Origin: Phycisphaerae bacterium
GTDB lineage: Bacteria > Planctomycetota > Phycisphaerae > UBA1845 > Fen-1342
Assembly: GCA_028277645.1 (NCBI GenBank)
Contig: JANQFV010000019.1
Span: 35,994-99,993, forward strand
DNA length: 64,000 bases
Direction of reading: 5' to 3'
Both the position numbers and the translations under genes were made by a program. How positions within the stretch are numbered: position 1 is the first letter of the stretch; each line of letters starts with the position of its first letter. This document shows positions 1-8,034 of this stretch, one piece after another. Under the pieces are notes generated by a model, which worked only from the letters and a program-made list of their open reading frames with translations, did no database searches and had not been told where the DNA came from.

Positions 1-61
1 AGACATCAACCCGTTCGTCGAGCTGCTGACCACCAACCCGCTCCCGATTCCGTGTCCGTAG
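1..61 (+). CDS. 3' end of a dockerin-tagged secreted protein (partial)
   Basis: Only the last 19 codons lie in the window, read in frame from base 2 to the TAG at 59-61. They end in DINPFVELLTTNPLPIPCP, which is almost identical to the C-termini of three complete secreted proteins in this window (ending at 2502, 23250 on the minus strand, and 31935). By that comparison this is the end of another exported protein with a dockerin-like C-terminal tag. Nothing can be said about the body of the protein. A strong hairpin follows at 128-160. Confidence 0.75.
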   Translation, partial: DINPFVELLTTNPLPIPCP

Positions 62-127
62 AACGAAATGCAAGGCATCGGACGCGGCTGGTTGACTGCG
101 ACCGATAATCTGAGATGAGTAAGAAAG

Positions 128-160
128 CGAGCCCGTGCAACTCTCGGTTGTACGGGCTCG
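128..160 (+). terminator. Probable terminator hairpin
   Basis: Two 14-nt arms (CGAGCCCGTGCAAC and GTTGTACGGGCTCG) pair with a single G-T wobble around a 5-nt loop. The hairpin lies 67 nt after the stop of the preceding gene. An A-rich run precedes it and only a short T-containing tail (TGTCTT) follows, so it may work on either strand. Confidence 0.55.
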
Positions 161-192
161 TGTCTTGCGCCCGACGAAAGACCGACAATATG

Positions 193-223
193 TTGGGCGT
201 CGCACGCCAGCTTTCTGTACAAT
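193..223 (+). promoter_or_regulatory. Possible sigma-70-type promoter
   Basis: TTGGGC at 193-198 and TACAAT at 218-223 resemble -35 and -10 boxes. The 19-nt spacing is on the long side. The site is about 105 nt upstream of the ATG at 328. This is a weak call from motif resemblance only. Confidence 0.3.
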
Positions 224-327
224 GGCGGCATGCGCCAGGATGCGGAATCCTGCATGATCCGTGCGTGACCCGCACGCATCATGCACTAGATATCCAGACC
301 TGATTGTAGGCCCAAAGGAGCCCCCCG

Positions 328-2502
328 ATGAGACGCCTGGTTGCCCTGACACTGCTGCTGACCGTTAGTGCCCTTAGCCCCGCGCAGCAATCCGATCGAC
401 AGGACAAGCCTCATCCCGGCGCCGACGTCTTCAATCCCAACCCGCTCCCCAAGCACTTGACGCCGGAGGAGCTGCGCCTGCCGCTGCCGCAGCCCGCCCG
501 CGGAGACCGCACGCCACCCACCGGGACAGTCTATTGTCCCGCTGAGTACGAGGCCATGGACGGATTGATCATCGCGTGGGAAGGCTACACGGACGTCCTG
601 ACCGACATGGTCGTCCCGGCCACAACCAACGACCCCAACATCACGATGTGGGTGGTCGTCGACAGCTCGTCGGAGCAGACCAGCGCTTTCAATACGCTGA
701 ACGCCGCCGGCGCCGACATGAGCCAGGTGGATTTCATCGTGCGCACGACCGATACGGTCTGGATTCGAGACTACGGCCCGCGCTACATCTTCGAGGACGG
801 CACCCGCGCCATCATCGACCATACGTACAACCGTCCCCGTCCTAACGACAACGCGCTCAATGACCACCTGACCACACTCTGGGGCCATCCGCAATACGAC
901 ATCCCGCTCACCCACGGCGGCGGGAACTTCCACCTGTTCTCCAACGGCGATGCCTTCATGACCGACCTGATTCTCACCGAGAATTCAGGGCTGACTGAGC
1001 AAGACGTCGTCGACCTCTACGCCGACTACCAGAATCTGAATCTCACTATCTACCCCGGTTTTCCGACCTCATTCGACTCCACGCAGCACATCGATATGTG
1101 GATGCTGCCCGCCGGCGACAACAACGTCATCATCGGCGACTACAACACCGACCACCCCACGCACCAAGCCAACACGATCAGCAACGATGCCGCCGCCGAT
1201 ATGGCCGCCCGCGGTTACACCGTACACCGCGTCCGCGGCTGGAACTCCGGTGGCACGCATTACACCTACACGAACGCCGTCGTGCTCAACGACCAAGTCT
1301 TCATGCCATCGTTCGGCGGCTCGTACGCCAGCCGCGACGCGACCGCACTGGCCGTCTTCCAGACCGCCTTCCCCAGTCATACGATCCACCAGGTCGACTG
1401 CTCGTCGATCATTCATGCCGCCGGCGCCGTCCACTGCATCGTGATGCACATCCCGGACGAGGCCCCCGGACCCGAGCCGGTCGCGCACGTCACCGTGCCC
1501 AACGGCGACGAACTATGGGTGGTCAACCAGCCCTACTACATCGAGTGGAACGCCTTCGACGACGTCGGCGTGACCAGCGTCGACATTCTGCTGTCCACGG
1601 ACGGCGGCGCGAACTTCGATCACACGATCGCCACCGGCATCCCCAATACCGGCTACCACCCCTGGACTGTGCCCGATGAACTCTCCAACCAGTGCCGCGT
1701 CAAGGTCATCGCCTACGACGGCGACGGCAACAGCGGCGAAGACATGTCCGACGGCGACTTCACCATCGCTCATACCGGGCCGCAGGTCATCTATGACTTC
1801 CCGCTCGATAGCGATCCGGGCTGGACGACTACCGGTCTGTGGGCCTGGGGCGTACCCACCGGCGGAAACCAGGACCCCTACGGCCAGCCCGACCCGACCA
1901 GCGGGCACACCGGTAGCAACGTATACGGCTACAACCTCAACGGCGACTACGAGCCGTCTCTGCCGCCCCGCGATCTCACGTCCGCCGCACTCGATCTGAC
2001 CGGCGTCACCGATTGCAGGCTCGAGTTCTGGCGCTGGCTCGGCGTCGAATCGCCGTCGTACGACCACGCGTACCTCTACATCAGCAATGACGGCAGCACG
2101 TGGAACATGCTCTGGCAAAACACCGCGACGGTCGACGACGGCGCGTGGACCTTCCAGGAGTACGACATTTCGGCGTACGCCGACGATCAGGCGACCGTGT
2201 ACCTCCGCTGGACGATGGGACTGACCGACGGAAGCTGGAACTACTGCGGCTGGAACATCGACGACATCCAGGTCATCGGTATCCCCGCCGCCCCGCAGAT
2301 CTGCCCCGGTGACGCAAACTGCGACGGCCAGGTCGATTTCGGCGACATCAACGCGTTCGTCGCGGCCCTGGTGGAAGGCACCTACTGCGACGGCACGGGC
2401 GACAACGCCGACGTGCTGCAAGATGGCAGCGTAGGCTTCGAAGACATCAACCCGTTTGTCGAATTGCTGACCACGAACCCCCTGCCAATTACCTGTCCAT
2501 AG
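328..2502 (+). CDS. Secreted peptidylarginine-deiminase-like enzyme with dockerin-like tag
   Basis: 724 aa with an AAAGGAG ribosome site 7 nt before the ATG and an N-terminal signal peptide. Residues about 65-380 form an agmatine/peptidyl-arginine deiminase fold (pentein superfamily), which converts guanidino groups to ureido groups. Apparent catalytic residues are D148 (WIRDYG), H254 and D256 (QHIDMW), N316 and C370 (AVHC). Their order and spacing match Porphyromonas gingivalis PPAD as I recall it (D130, H236, D238, N297, C351). The segment YNRPRPND (169-171 = R-P-R) matches the PPAD arginine pair that binds the substrate C-terminal carboxylate, so a peptidyl-arginine substrate is favoured over free agmatine. 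An Ig-like segment follows, then a MAM/jelly-roll-like segment near 520-655, then a dockerin-like tag with two Asp/Asn-rich loops ending LLTTNPLPITCP. Export and surface or extracellular action are inferred. Fold and family are well supported; the true substrate is not known. Confidence 0.85.
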   Translation: MRRLVALTLLLTVSALSPAQQSDRQDKPHPGADVFNPNPLPKHLTPEELRLPLPQPARGDRTPPTGTVYCPAEYEAMDGLIIAWEGYTDVLTDMVVPATTNDPNITMWVVVDSSSEQTSAFNTLNAAGADMSQVDFIVRTTDTVWIRDYGPRYIFEDGTRAIIDHTYNRPRPNDNALNDHLTTLWGHPQYDIPLTHGGGNFHLFSNGDAFMTDLILTENSGLTEQDVVDLYADYQNLNLTIYPGFPTSFDSTQHIDMWMLPAGDNNVIIGDYNTDHPTHQANTISNDAAADMAARGYTVHRVRGWNSGGTHYTYTNAVVLNDQVFMPSFGGSYASRDATALAVFQTAFPSHTIHQVDCSSIIHAAGAVHCIVMHIPDEAPGPEPVAHVTVPNGDELWVVNQPYYIEWNAFDDVGVTSVDILLSTDGGANFDHTIATGIPNTGYHPWTVPDELSNQCRVKVIAYDGDGNSGEDMSDGDFTIAHTGPQVIYDFPLDSDPGWTTTGLWAWGVPTGGNQDPYGQPDPTSGHTGSNVYGYNLNGDYEPSLPPRDLTSAALDLTGVTDCRLEFWRWLGVESPSYDHAYLYISNDGSTWNMLWQNTATVDDGAWTFQEYDISAYADDQATVYLRWTMGLTDGSWNYCGWNIDDIQVIGIPAAPQICPGDANCDGQVDFGDINAFVAALVEGTYCDGTGDNADVLQDGSVGFEDINPFVELLTTNPLPITCP

Positions 2503-2545
2503 CGCTGGCGACGCGCTTGTAGCGGTCAACATCCAGATGTGGGGG

Positions 2546-2569
2546 GAGACCGACCTCCGGTCGGTTCTC
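2546..2569. repeat. Dispersed palindromic element (copy 1)
   Basis: A short hairpin built on ACCGAC...GTCGGT lies 44 nt after the stop of the deiminase gene. A related hairpin with the same stem and a CTCC loop core occurs at 62962-62981. It may act as a terminator between the convergent genes, but has no T-run. The two copies suggest a small dispersed palindrome family. Confidence 0.45.
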
Positions 2570-2668
2570 TGCGCCGTCCCGGTGTTTCGCAACGCACCAC
2601 TACTCATGCGCCCCCACCGCAACGCTCACTGAGAATCTCGCGGAACGGACTCTAGTCGGTGCGCGTTC

Positions 2669-3940
2669 CTACACCTCTCGCAAATCATGCCCCAGCTTGT
2701 ATTTCTTCGCCTCCAGATACCGGCGATTGTGCTCAGTCGGTTTGATCTCCAGCGGCAACTGCCCGACGATCTCCAGACCGTACACTTCAAGCCGACTGAC
2801 CTTCTTCGGGTTGTTCGTCAGGATGCGGACCTTCTGCAAACCGATGTCGCGCAGAATCTGGGCGCCGATGCCGTAGTCGCGATGATCGATTGAGAACCCC
2901 AGCACCTGGTTCGCCTCGACAGTATCGAGTCCTTCATCTTGCATCCGGTACGCGTGCAGCTTGTTCTCGAGCCCGATGCCGCGGCCTTCCTGTCGCATGT
3001 ACACGATCGCCCCGCGGCCCTCTTGTGTGATCAGGTGCATCGCCGCGTGCAACTGGTCGCCACACTCACAGCGCATCGAGCCGAACACGTCACCCGTCAG
3101 GCATTCCGAGTGCACGCGCACCAGCACCGGCTCCTCGCACGGCTTCACGCCGCCGGTATCGTCCAATTCGCCGACGCCACCGCGGCACAGCGCGACGTGC
3201 GTGCCACGTTCCGCCCGCGAGCGAAACGCGACCAGCAGCCAATTGCCGTACCCATTGCGCAGCGGCACGCTCTCGACCCGCTCGACCAACCGCTCGCGCT
3301 GCATGCGATACTCGATCAGGTCCGCGATCGTACACATCTTGATCTTGTGTTCGCGGCTGAACTTCGTGAGTTGCGGCACGCGGGCCATGGTACCATCTTC
3401 GTTGAGAATCTCGATCAGCGCCGCGCCCGGCAACAACCCGGTCAGCCGACACAGATCAACAGACCCCTCCGTCTGCCCATTGCGCACCAGCACGCCGCCG
3501 TCACGCGCCGTCAGCGGGTTCACGTGCCCCGGTCGCACGAAGTCCTCCGGCACGGCCTCTTCCGCGACGAGCTGCCGGATCGTCGTCGTGCGGTCGAACG
3601 TCGACACACCCGTCGTCGTCCCCAGGTGCGGTCCCGCGTCAACAGTAACCGTGAAGTTCGTCCCCAGGCGCGTAGTGTTCAGCGGAACCTGCGGGTGCAA
3701 CTGCAACTGCGCGCACCGCGCCGCCGACAGCGCCACGCAGAGCGTGCCCCGCCCGTGCTTCAGCATGAAGTTGACCTTCTCTGGCGTGATGGCCTGGGCC
3801 GGGCAGACGAGGTCACCCTCGTTCTCGCGCCCTTCGTCGTCTACCAGGATGATCAGATTGCCCTGGCGCAGCTCATCGAGAATCTCCTCGATCGGGCTGA
3901 ACGGTGAGTTCCCGACGTTTGTGGCGCTCTCGGTCGGCAT
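2669..3940 (-). CDS. ribBA: Bifunctional riboflavin enzyme: DHBP synthase / GTP cyclohydrolase II
   Basis: 423 aa. Catalyses two entry reactions of riboflavin synthesis: ribulose-5-phosphate to 3,4-dihydroxy-2-butanone 4-phosphate (N-terminal half) and GTP to the diaminopyrimidine intermediate (C-terminal half). The N-terminal half shows the acidic DDEGRENEGDLV motif and RPGHVNPL. The C-terminal half has the zinc/GTP site VRVHSECLTGD...CECG, then RQEGRGIGL, DYGIGAQIL and LTNNPKK. The open frame extends upstream to 4108, but the ATG at 3940 has a GGAG box 9-12 nt upstream and matches the usual N-terminus, so the longer form was rejected. It is divergent from clpS across about 150 nt. No FMN riboswitch was recognised upstream. 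Confidence 0.95.
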   Translation of the reverse strand: MPTESATNVGNSPFSPIEEILDELRQGNLIILVDDEGRENEGDLVCPAQAITPEKVNFMLKHGRGTLCVALSAARCAQLQLHPQVPLNTTRLGTNFTVTVDAGPHLGTTTGVSTFDRTTTIRQLVAEEAVPEDFVRPGHVNPLTARDGGVLVRNGQTEGSVDLCRLTGLLPGAALIEILNEDGTMARVPQLTKFSREHKIKMCTIADLIEYRMQRERLVERVESVPLRNGYGNWLLVAFRSRAERGTHVALCRGGVGELDDTGGVKPCEEPVLVRVHSECLTGDVFGSMRCECGDQLHAAMHLITQEGRGAIVYMRQEGRGIGLENKLHAYRMQDEGLDTVEANQVLGFSIDHRDYGIGAQILRDIGLQKVRILTNNPKKVSRLEVYGLEIVGQLPLEIKPTEHNRRYLEAKKYKLGHDLREV

Positions 3941-4092
3941 CGCGCTCTCCGTACTGCAGGTGACACGGCTATGGCATCGAACTCCGCATTTTAGCCGAAC
4001 ACCGCCTCCGAAACGACCGAAATCCGTGCGGCGGGCAGCGGTTTCCGTGCTATGATGAATCGGGGGAGCAGGTCCGTACGGGAGATCGCGTC

Positions 4093-4422
4093 GTGGCCGA
4101 CGTCCCACAACAGGGCACCGAGGCGGTCGCCGAGGCCGTGCAGCCGCGCACGGCTCCGCTCTGGCACGTCATTCTCCTGGACGACGACGACCACACCTAC
4201 GAGTACGTCATCGAGATGCTGGCGAAGCTCTTCCACCACTCACACCAGAAGGCTTACGCCATGGCCTGCGAAGTCGACCTGACCGGGCGGGTGATCGTCG
4301 ACACGACGGTGCTCGAGCGGGCCGAATTCAAGCAACAACAAATCCACGCCTACGGGCCGGACTGGCGGCTCGAGCGCAGCGCCGGTTCCATGACCGCCGT
4401 GCTCGAACAGGCTCCTCTCTGA
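4093..4422 (+). CDS. clpS: ClpS-family adaptor with altered N-degron pocket
   Basis: 109 aa from a GTG start with a GGGAG box about 10 nt upstream; no in-frame ATG is nearer. ClpS binds N-end-rule substrates and hands them to the ClpAP protease. The fold is recognisable from WHVILLDDDDHTYEYVIEML and the helix and strand pattern that follows. Aligned with E. coli ClpS, N34 becomes D30, D35 is kept as D31, and H66 becomes D62 (CEVDLTGRV replacing the AVHxxG segment). N34, D35 and H66 contact the substrate alpha-amino group in the classical protein, so this copy may be a ClpS2-like paralogue with shifted specificity. No clpA lies adjacent. Confidence 0.85.
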   Translation: MADVPQQGTEAVAEAVQPRTAPLWHVILLDDDDHTYEYVIEMLAKLFHHSHQKAYAMACEVDLTGRVIVDTTVLERAEFKQQQIHAYGPDWRLERSAGSMTAVLEQAPL

Positions 4423-4482
4423 GCCATGCACTAGCGCGACTAACCGTTATGATGCTCCCTGACACTGCTGCCGGGAGAAACT

Positions 4483-6783
4483 ATGACGCAGTCTCGCCGA
4501 CTTCCCTGCGCCCTGTTCCTCATGCTGCTGACACATATATGTGCAGTCGCCGACAGCACCGGGCGCACGACCGCCGAGATGCTGCTCGACCTCGCGCGCG
4601 ACCACGGTCTGAACTGCGCCGGCAAACAGACGCGCTGCGACGTCGAGCATATCCACATTCTGCTTCGCGCGGCCACGCGCGTCGATCCCGATCTCGTGCC
4701 GGCGCACACCTGGCTCTACGAACTGGCCCAACTCTGCGGCGATGAAGCTGCCGCGGCTCGCGCGTTGACCGAATTGTTGCGGATCGATCCGACGAACGAG
4801 GTCGCCTTTGCCCGTTGGCTCGATGCGGGCGTCCGCGCGCAGCAAACGGTCGAGCAGCGGCGCAAGTGGCTGAACGCAGTCGCCGCAGCCGAACGCACAC
4901 CGGTCCAAAAGGCGCAGGTTCACGCTCACCTCGCGCGGTTGAACCTCGAGCAGTTGGACCTGCCTGCTGCGCGCCAGCACATCGCAACTGCGCTCGCGTT
5001 GGACGCGGCCAATATCGACGCTGTATTGCTCGCAACCGAAGCACACGACGATTCCACGACACCTGCGGACCGGGCCCGCGACTTGCTCCGTCTGGTTCAG
5101 CTTCGCCCGCACGTCTTCGAGTACGTCTGGCAGGCCGCGCTGCTGTTCGACCGTTATGGCTTCGTCGCGGACGCCGAGGTGCTCTTTGACGCCGCCCTCC
5201 TGGCGCATGTCGAACAAACGCTGGACACGCCGCCCGCCGCCTTTCAACTCGATTTCACCCGCAACCGTATGGCCCGCGGGCGCCTGGACGATGCGATTTC
5301 GCTCCTGCGTGACGTGATACGCCGCGACCCGCACGCTGCTGCTGAAGCGGGGCACCTGCTACACTTTCTTTTGGCGAGTACGGGCCAATCCGAGCAGGCC
5401 GAGCCCGTTCGACAGCAGCTCGCTCGTCGCTTTGCCGAGCTGCGCACCCCCGAGGACGTACCAACCAACGAGCTGGCCCAGGCCGCGTGGTTCTATTGTA
5501 CGCTCTCTGCGCAGCCTGACCGCGCGCTGATGCTCGCGCGCGCTGCGACGAAACGCGCTCCCGAAGACGGCTTCGTGCAGCGTGTGCTGGGATGGGCGCT
5601 CGCCGCCAACGCCGAGCCCGACGCCGCCCGTGCCGTGCTCGAACCGATCGCCACCTCCGACCCTTACGCCGGCTATCGCCTAGCCATGCTCGCCGCCGAG
5701 GAAGACGATCAGGACCGCGCGCGCCGCATCGTGGCCGCAATCGATCCCTTACCCATCTCCGGCCCCGCCGCCAGCTTGTTGGGAACGATGGACCTGCCCC
5801 CCGCAGCGACGCAACCGGCGCTGCGTTATCCGGAAATGCAGAAGGCGCTTCAGCACTTCGACCCCCGCATTTTCGCGTTCTTCGCGGAGCCCGAGCAGTT
5901 CGTAAAGGCGTCGCTCACGGTCGCTGACCGCAGCACGGACCCCGGCGACGCGTGGTGGCTACAACTCGATCTCACCAATCGCAGCCCGATCCCCATCCCG
6001 CTCGGCCCGGATGAACTGCTGAACCCGGTCTTCCTGATCTCGATCCGCATGCAAGGCGATCGCACACGTGAATATGGCGCGTTGGGCACGGTCAGTATCG
6101 ACCATGCCCGCACACTGCGTCCCGGGCAGTCCATCTCCGTCCGTCGCACGATCGACATCGGGCCGCCCCGCCGCGCGTCCCGCAGCACGCCGCAGCACTT
6201 ACAGCGCATCAGCTTGACGGCCATGCTCGCGCCCGAACAGTCGCCCGCCGGTGAGTGGGGCCCCGGACTCGGCGGACAAACGCTCGGCCCCCTCAATTTC
6301 AATCGCATACCCGTCTCAACCAGCGGCACCGCCATCCGCGCGATTTTCGCCGCCGCGGCCGCCGACTCGCCGGCGCGACAGGCCCGTGCAATCGAGGTCC
6401 TGACGGAACTGCTCGGCGAGCAGCAGCGGGCGACCATCGGACATCTGACGTACACGCCTACGCAGATATCGGCCCGCCGAATACAGCGCATCTTGATCGA
6501 TCTACTGGCTGGCGATGACTGGAAGGTCCGTGTGCGCACACTGGCGGCCCTGGCAAACGTCGGATTGGACCGCGAGCTGGTGACTGCGGTCGAGCGCTGC
6601 CTCGCGCACGAACACTGGCTTGTGCGGCTGATGTCGCTGCGCGTCCTGGCCCGGCTGGGACCACAGTTCCTCGAGCAGACCGAACGAATCTCGCAAACCG
6701 ATCCGGACGAGTTGTGCCGCGCGCTCGCCGCCGCGCTCGTGGACGACTGGCGTACTCCCAAGCAGGAATCTGCGCCGAGGTAA
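4483..6783 (+). CDS. Exported TPR protein with C-terminal HEAT-like repeats
   Basis: 766 aa, preceded by GGGAG 7 nt before the ATG. The first ~24 residues form a signal peptide (hydrophobic run, then CAVADS). Residues about 50-430 are helix-pair repeats of TPR type, rich in Ala/Leu with recurrent spacing (for example DAISLLRDVIRRDPHAAAEA). Residues about 450-620 look beta-rich. Residues about 640-755 form helical HEAT-like repeats (DDWKVRVRTLAALANVGLD and EHWLVRLMSLRVLARLG). There is no catalytic motif. It is probably a periplasmic scaffold, but partners are unknown. It lies upstream of a second TPR gene in the same direction, separated by 159 nt with a hairpin. Confidence 0.7.
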   Translation: MTQSRRLPCALFLMLLTHICAVADSTGRTTAEMLLDLARDHGLNCAGKQTRCDVEHIHILLRAATRVDPDLVPAHTWLYELAQLCGDEAAAARALTELLRIDPTNEVAFARWLDAGVRAQQTVEQRRKWLNAVAAAERTPVQKAQVHAHLARLNLEQLDLPAARQHIATALALDAANIDAVLLATEAHDDSTTPADRARDLLRLVQLRPHVFEYVWQAALLFDRYGFVADAEVLFDAALLAHVEQTLDTPPAAFQLDFTRNRMARGRLDDAISLLRDVIRRDPHAAAEAGHLLHFLLASTGQSEQAEPVRQQLARRFAELRTPEDVPTNELAQAAWFYCTLSAQPDRALMLARAATKRAPEDGFVQRVLGWALAANAEPDAARAVLEPIATSDPYAGYRLAMLAAEEDDQDRARRIVAAIDPLPISGPAASLLGTMDLPPAATQPALRYPEMQKALQHFDPRIFAFFAEPEQFVKASLTVADRSTDPGDAWWLQLDLTNRSPIPIPLGPDELLNPVFLISIRMQGDRTREYGALGTVSIDHARTLRPGQSISVRRTIDIGPPRRASRSTPQHLQRISLTAMLAPEQSPAGEWGPGLGGQTLGPLNFNRIPVSTSGTAIRAIFAAAAADSPARQARAIEVLTELLGEQQRATIGHLTYTPTQISARRIQRILIDLLAGDDWKVRVRTLAALANVGLDRELVTAVERCLAHEHWLVRLMSLRVLARLGPQFLEQTERISQTDPDELCRALAAALVDDWRTPKQESAPR

Positions 6784-6876
6784 GGCCGCGCGACGTTTCG
6801 CCCGATAAAACTACATATGCCTGCGCTACGGCTCCGCCAATTGACGCGCCCGCGCACGTGCGGCTAAAAAGGTGAC

Positions 6877-6904
6877 TCGGCCCGCTCGGCGTGGTCCGGG
6901 CCGA
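6877..6904 (+). terminator. Hairpin between two TPR genes
   Basis: Perfect 8-bp arms TCGGCCCG and CGGGCCGA flank a 12-nt loop, 94 nt after the stop at 6783 and 39 nt before the next ATG. There is no T-run. It could be a weak terminator or a structured leader for the gene at 6943. Confidence 0.35.
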
Positions 6905-6942
6905 CCACAAGAGCCACCATTTGTTATGCGACGAGACGCGCG

Positions 6943-7944
6943 ATGACACGTCCGCACATCCTGATCACCGGCGCAACGTGCTGCCTGACGATGCTGACAT
7001 TCTGCACCGGCTGCACGCTGCAACGTGGCGCCGCCACGGCGCATCTGAGTGATGGCGACGCCGCCCTCGCGCGACGTGATTTCGACGTCGCGCTGGCCGA
7101 GTTCCGTGAGGCAATCCGCCTCGACCCCCATCACGCCGAGGCTCATTACAAACTCGGTGTGGCGTACAAGGAAACGGGTGATCTCGATCAGGCCGCCAAC
7201 GCGCTGCAGGAAGCAGTCAAACTGGAACCCAGCCGCTTCACCCCCGTTTTTGAGCTCGGCGAAGTCTACCGCCTGCTCGACCGCATGACGCAGGCCATTC
7301 GCGCGTATCTGATGGCCTGTGAGCTCGACCCGCGGAATTTCGACGCGCGCTTCCGCCTGGCCGCCTGTTACCACCAGACCGGCGAGTTGGCCCAGGCCAT
7401 CGAGAACTACCGCGAAGCGATCGATCTGAATCCACGCGATGCGTTCGTGCGCAGCAACCTCGGCGCCGCGCTAGCCGCGCAAGGTAAGAGCTATGAAGCG
7501 ATCAAGGCCTACAAGGAATCGCTCGAGTGCAACGCCGCCCAGCCGATCGTCCTGGTTAATCTGGCGACGGTCTACATCGCTCAGGAGCGCTGGCAAACGG
7601 CGCATCGCGCACTGAACGTGGCGATCGACCTCGATCCCACCTTGTCCGTCGCGCACGAGCGCCTCGCCTACTGCCTGTGGCGTGAGCAGTCCTACGATGC
7701 GGCCGCCGAACGGTACCAAAAAGCTGTCGAACTCGATCCGAAGAACGCCGCGGCACATGCCGGGTATGGCGTGGTACTGATGACGCAGCACCTCGACCAG
7801 CCGGACGACGTTGCGCTGCGCGACCGTGCGGTTGAAGCCTGGCACATCAGCCTCGAGCTCAATCCGAATCAGCCCAAGCTGCGCGAGCTCGTCGACAAGT
7901 ACCGCATCAAGTCCGACCAACCCGTACTCACGTACGAGAACTGA
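6943..7944 (+). CDS. TPR-repeat protein, possible lipoprotein
   Basis: 333 aa. The N-terminus has a hydrophobic segment ending FCTGC, which could be a lipobox, although Cys at -3 is atypical; otherwise it is a plain signal sequence. The rest is about eight consecutive tetratricopeptide repeats with canonical spacing and conserved Gly/Ala/Pro positions (for example ALARRDFDVALAEFREAIRL). TPR solenoids mediate protein-protein contacts; no enzymatic domain is present. It is probably anchored outside the inner membrane. A 40-bp dispersed repeat begins 7 nt after the stop codon. Confidence 0.75.
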   Translation: MTRPHILITGATCCLTMLTFCTGCTLQRGAATAHLSDGDAALARRDFDVALAEFREAIRLDPHHAEAHYKLGVAYKETGDLDQAANALQEAVKLEPSRFTPVFELGEVYRLLDRMTQAIRAYLMACELDPRNFDARFRLAACYHQTGELAQAIENYREAIDLNPRDAFVRSNLGAALAAQGKSYEAIKAYKESLECNAAQPIVLVNLATVYIAQERWQTAHRALNVAIDLDPTLSVAHERLAYCLWREQSYDAAAERYQKAVELDPKNAAAHAGYGVVLMTQHLDQPDDVALRDRAVEAWHISLELNPNQPKLRELVDKYRIKSDQPVLTYEN

Positions 7945-7950
7945 CCCGCA

Positions 7951-7990
7951 CTTGTGGCACTGGTTCTACGCTAAGCTTCACCTGCGGTGC
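7951..7990. repeat. 40-bp dispersed repeat (copy 1)
   Basis: Matches 34 of 40 positions with 14027-14066. Both copies begin CTTGTGGCAC and end CACCTGyGGTGC, so the ends (GGCAC/GGTGC) are loosely inverted. Both lie within 7 nt of a plus-strand stop codon, which suggests a small intergenic palindrome family. Confidence 0.6.
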
Positions 7991-8034
7991 TCAACCAGTA
8001 CGGTTCCGAAGAGCTATGCTCTTGAGCAGTGGCG

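Noticed and set aside
3941..4092. FMN riboswitch upstream of ribBA
   Set aside because: The 152-nt gap to clpS shows no recognisable RFN element.
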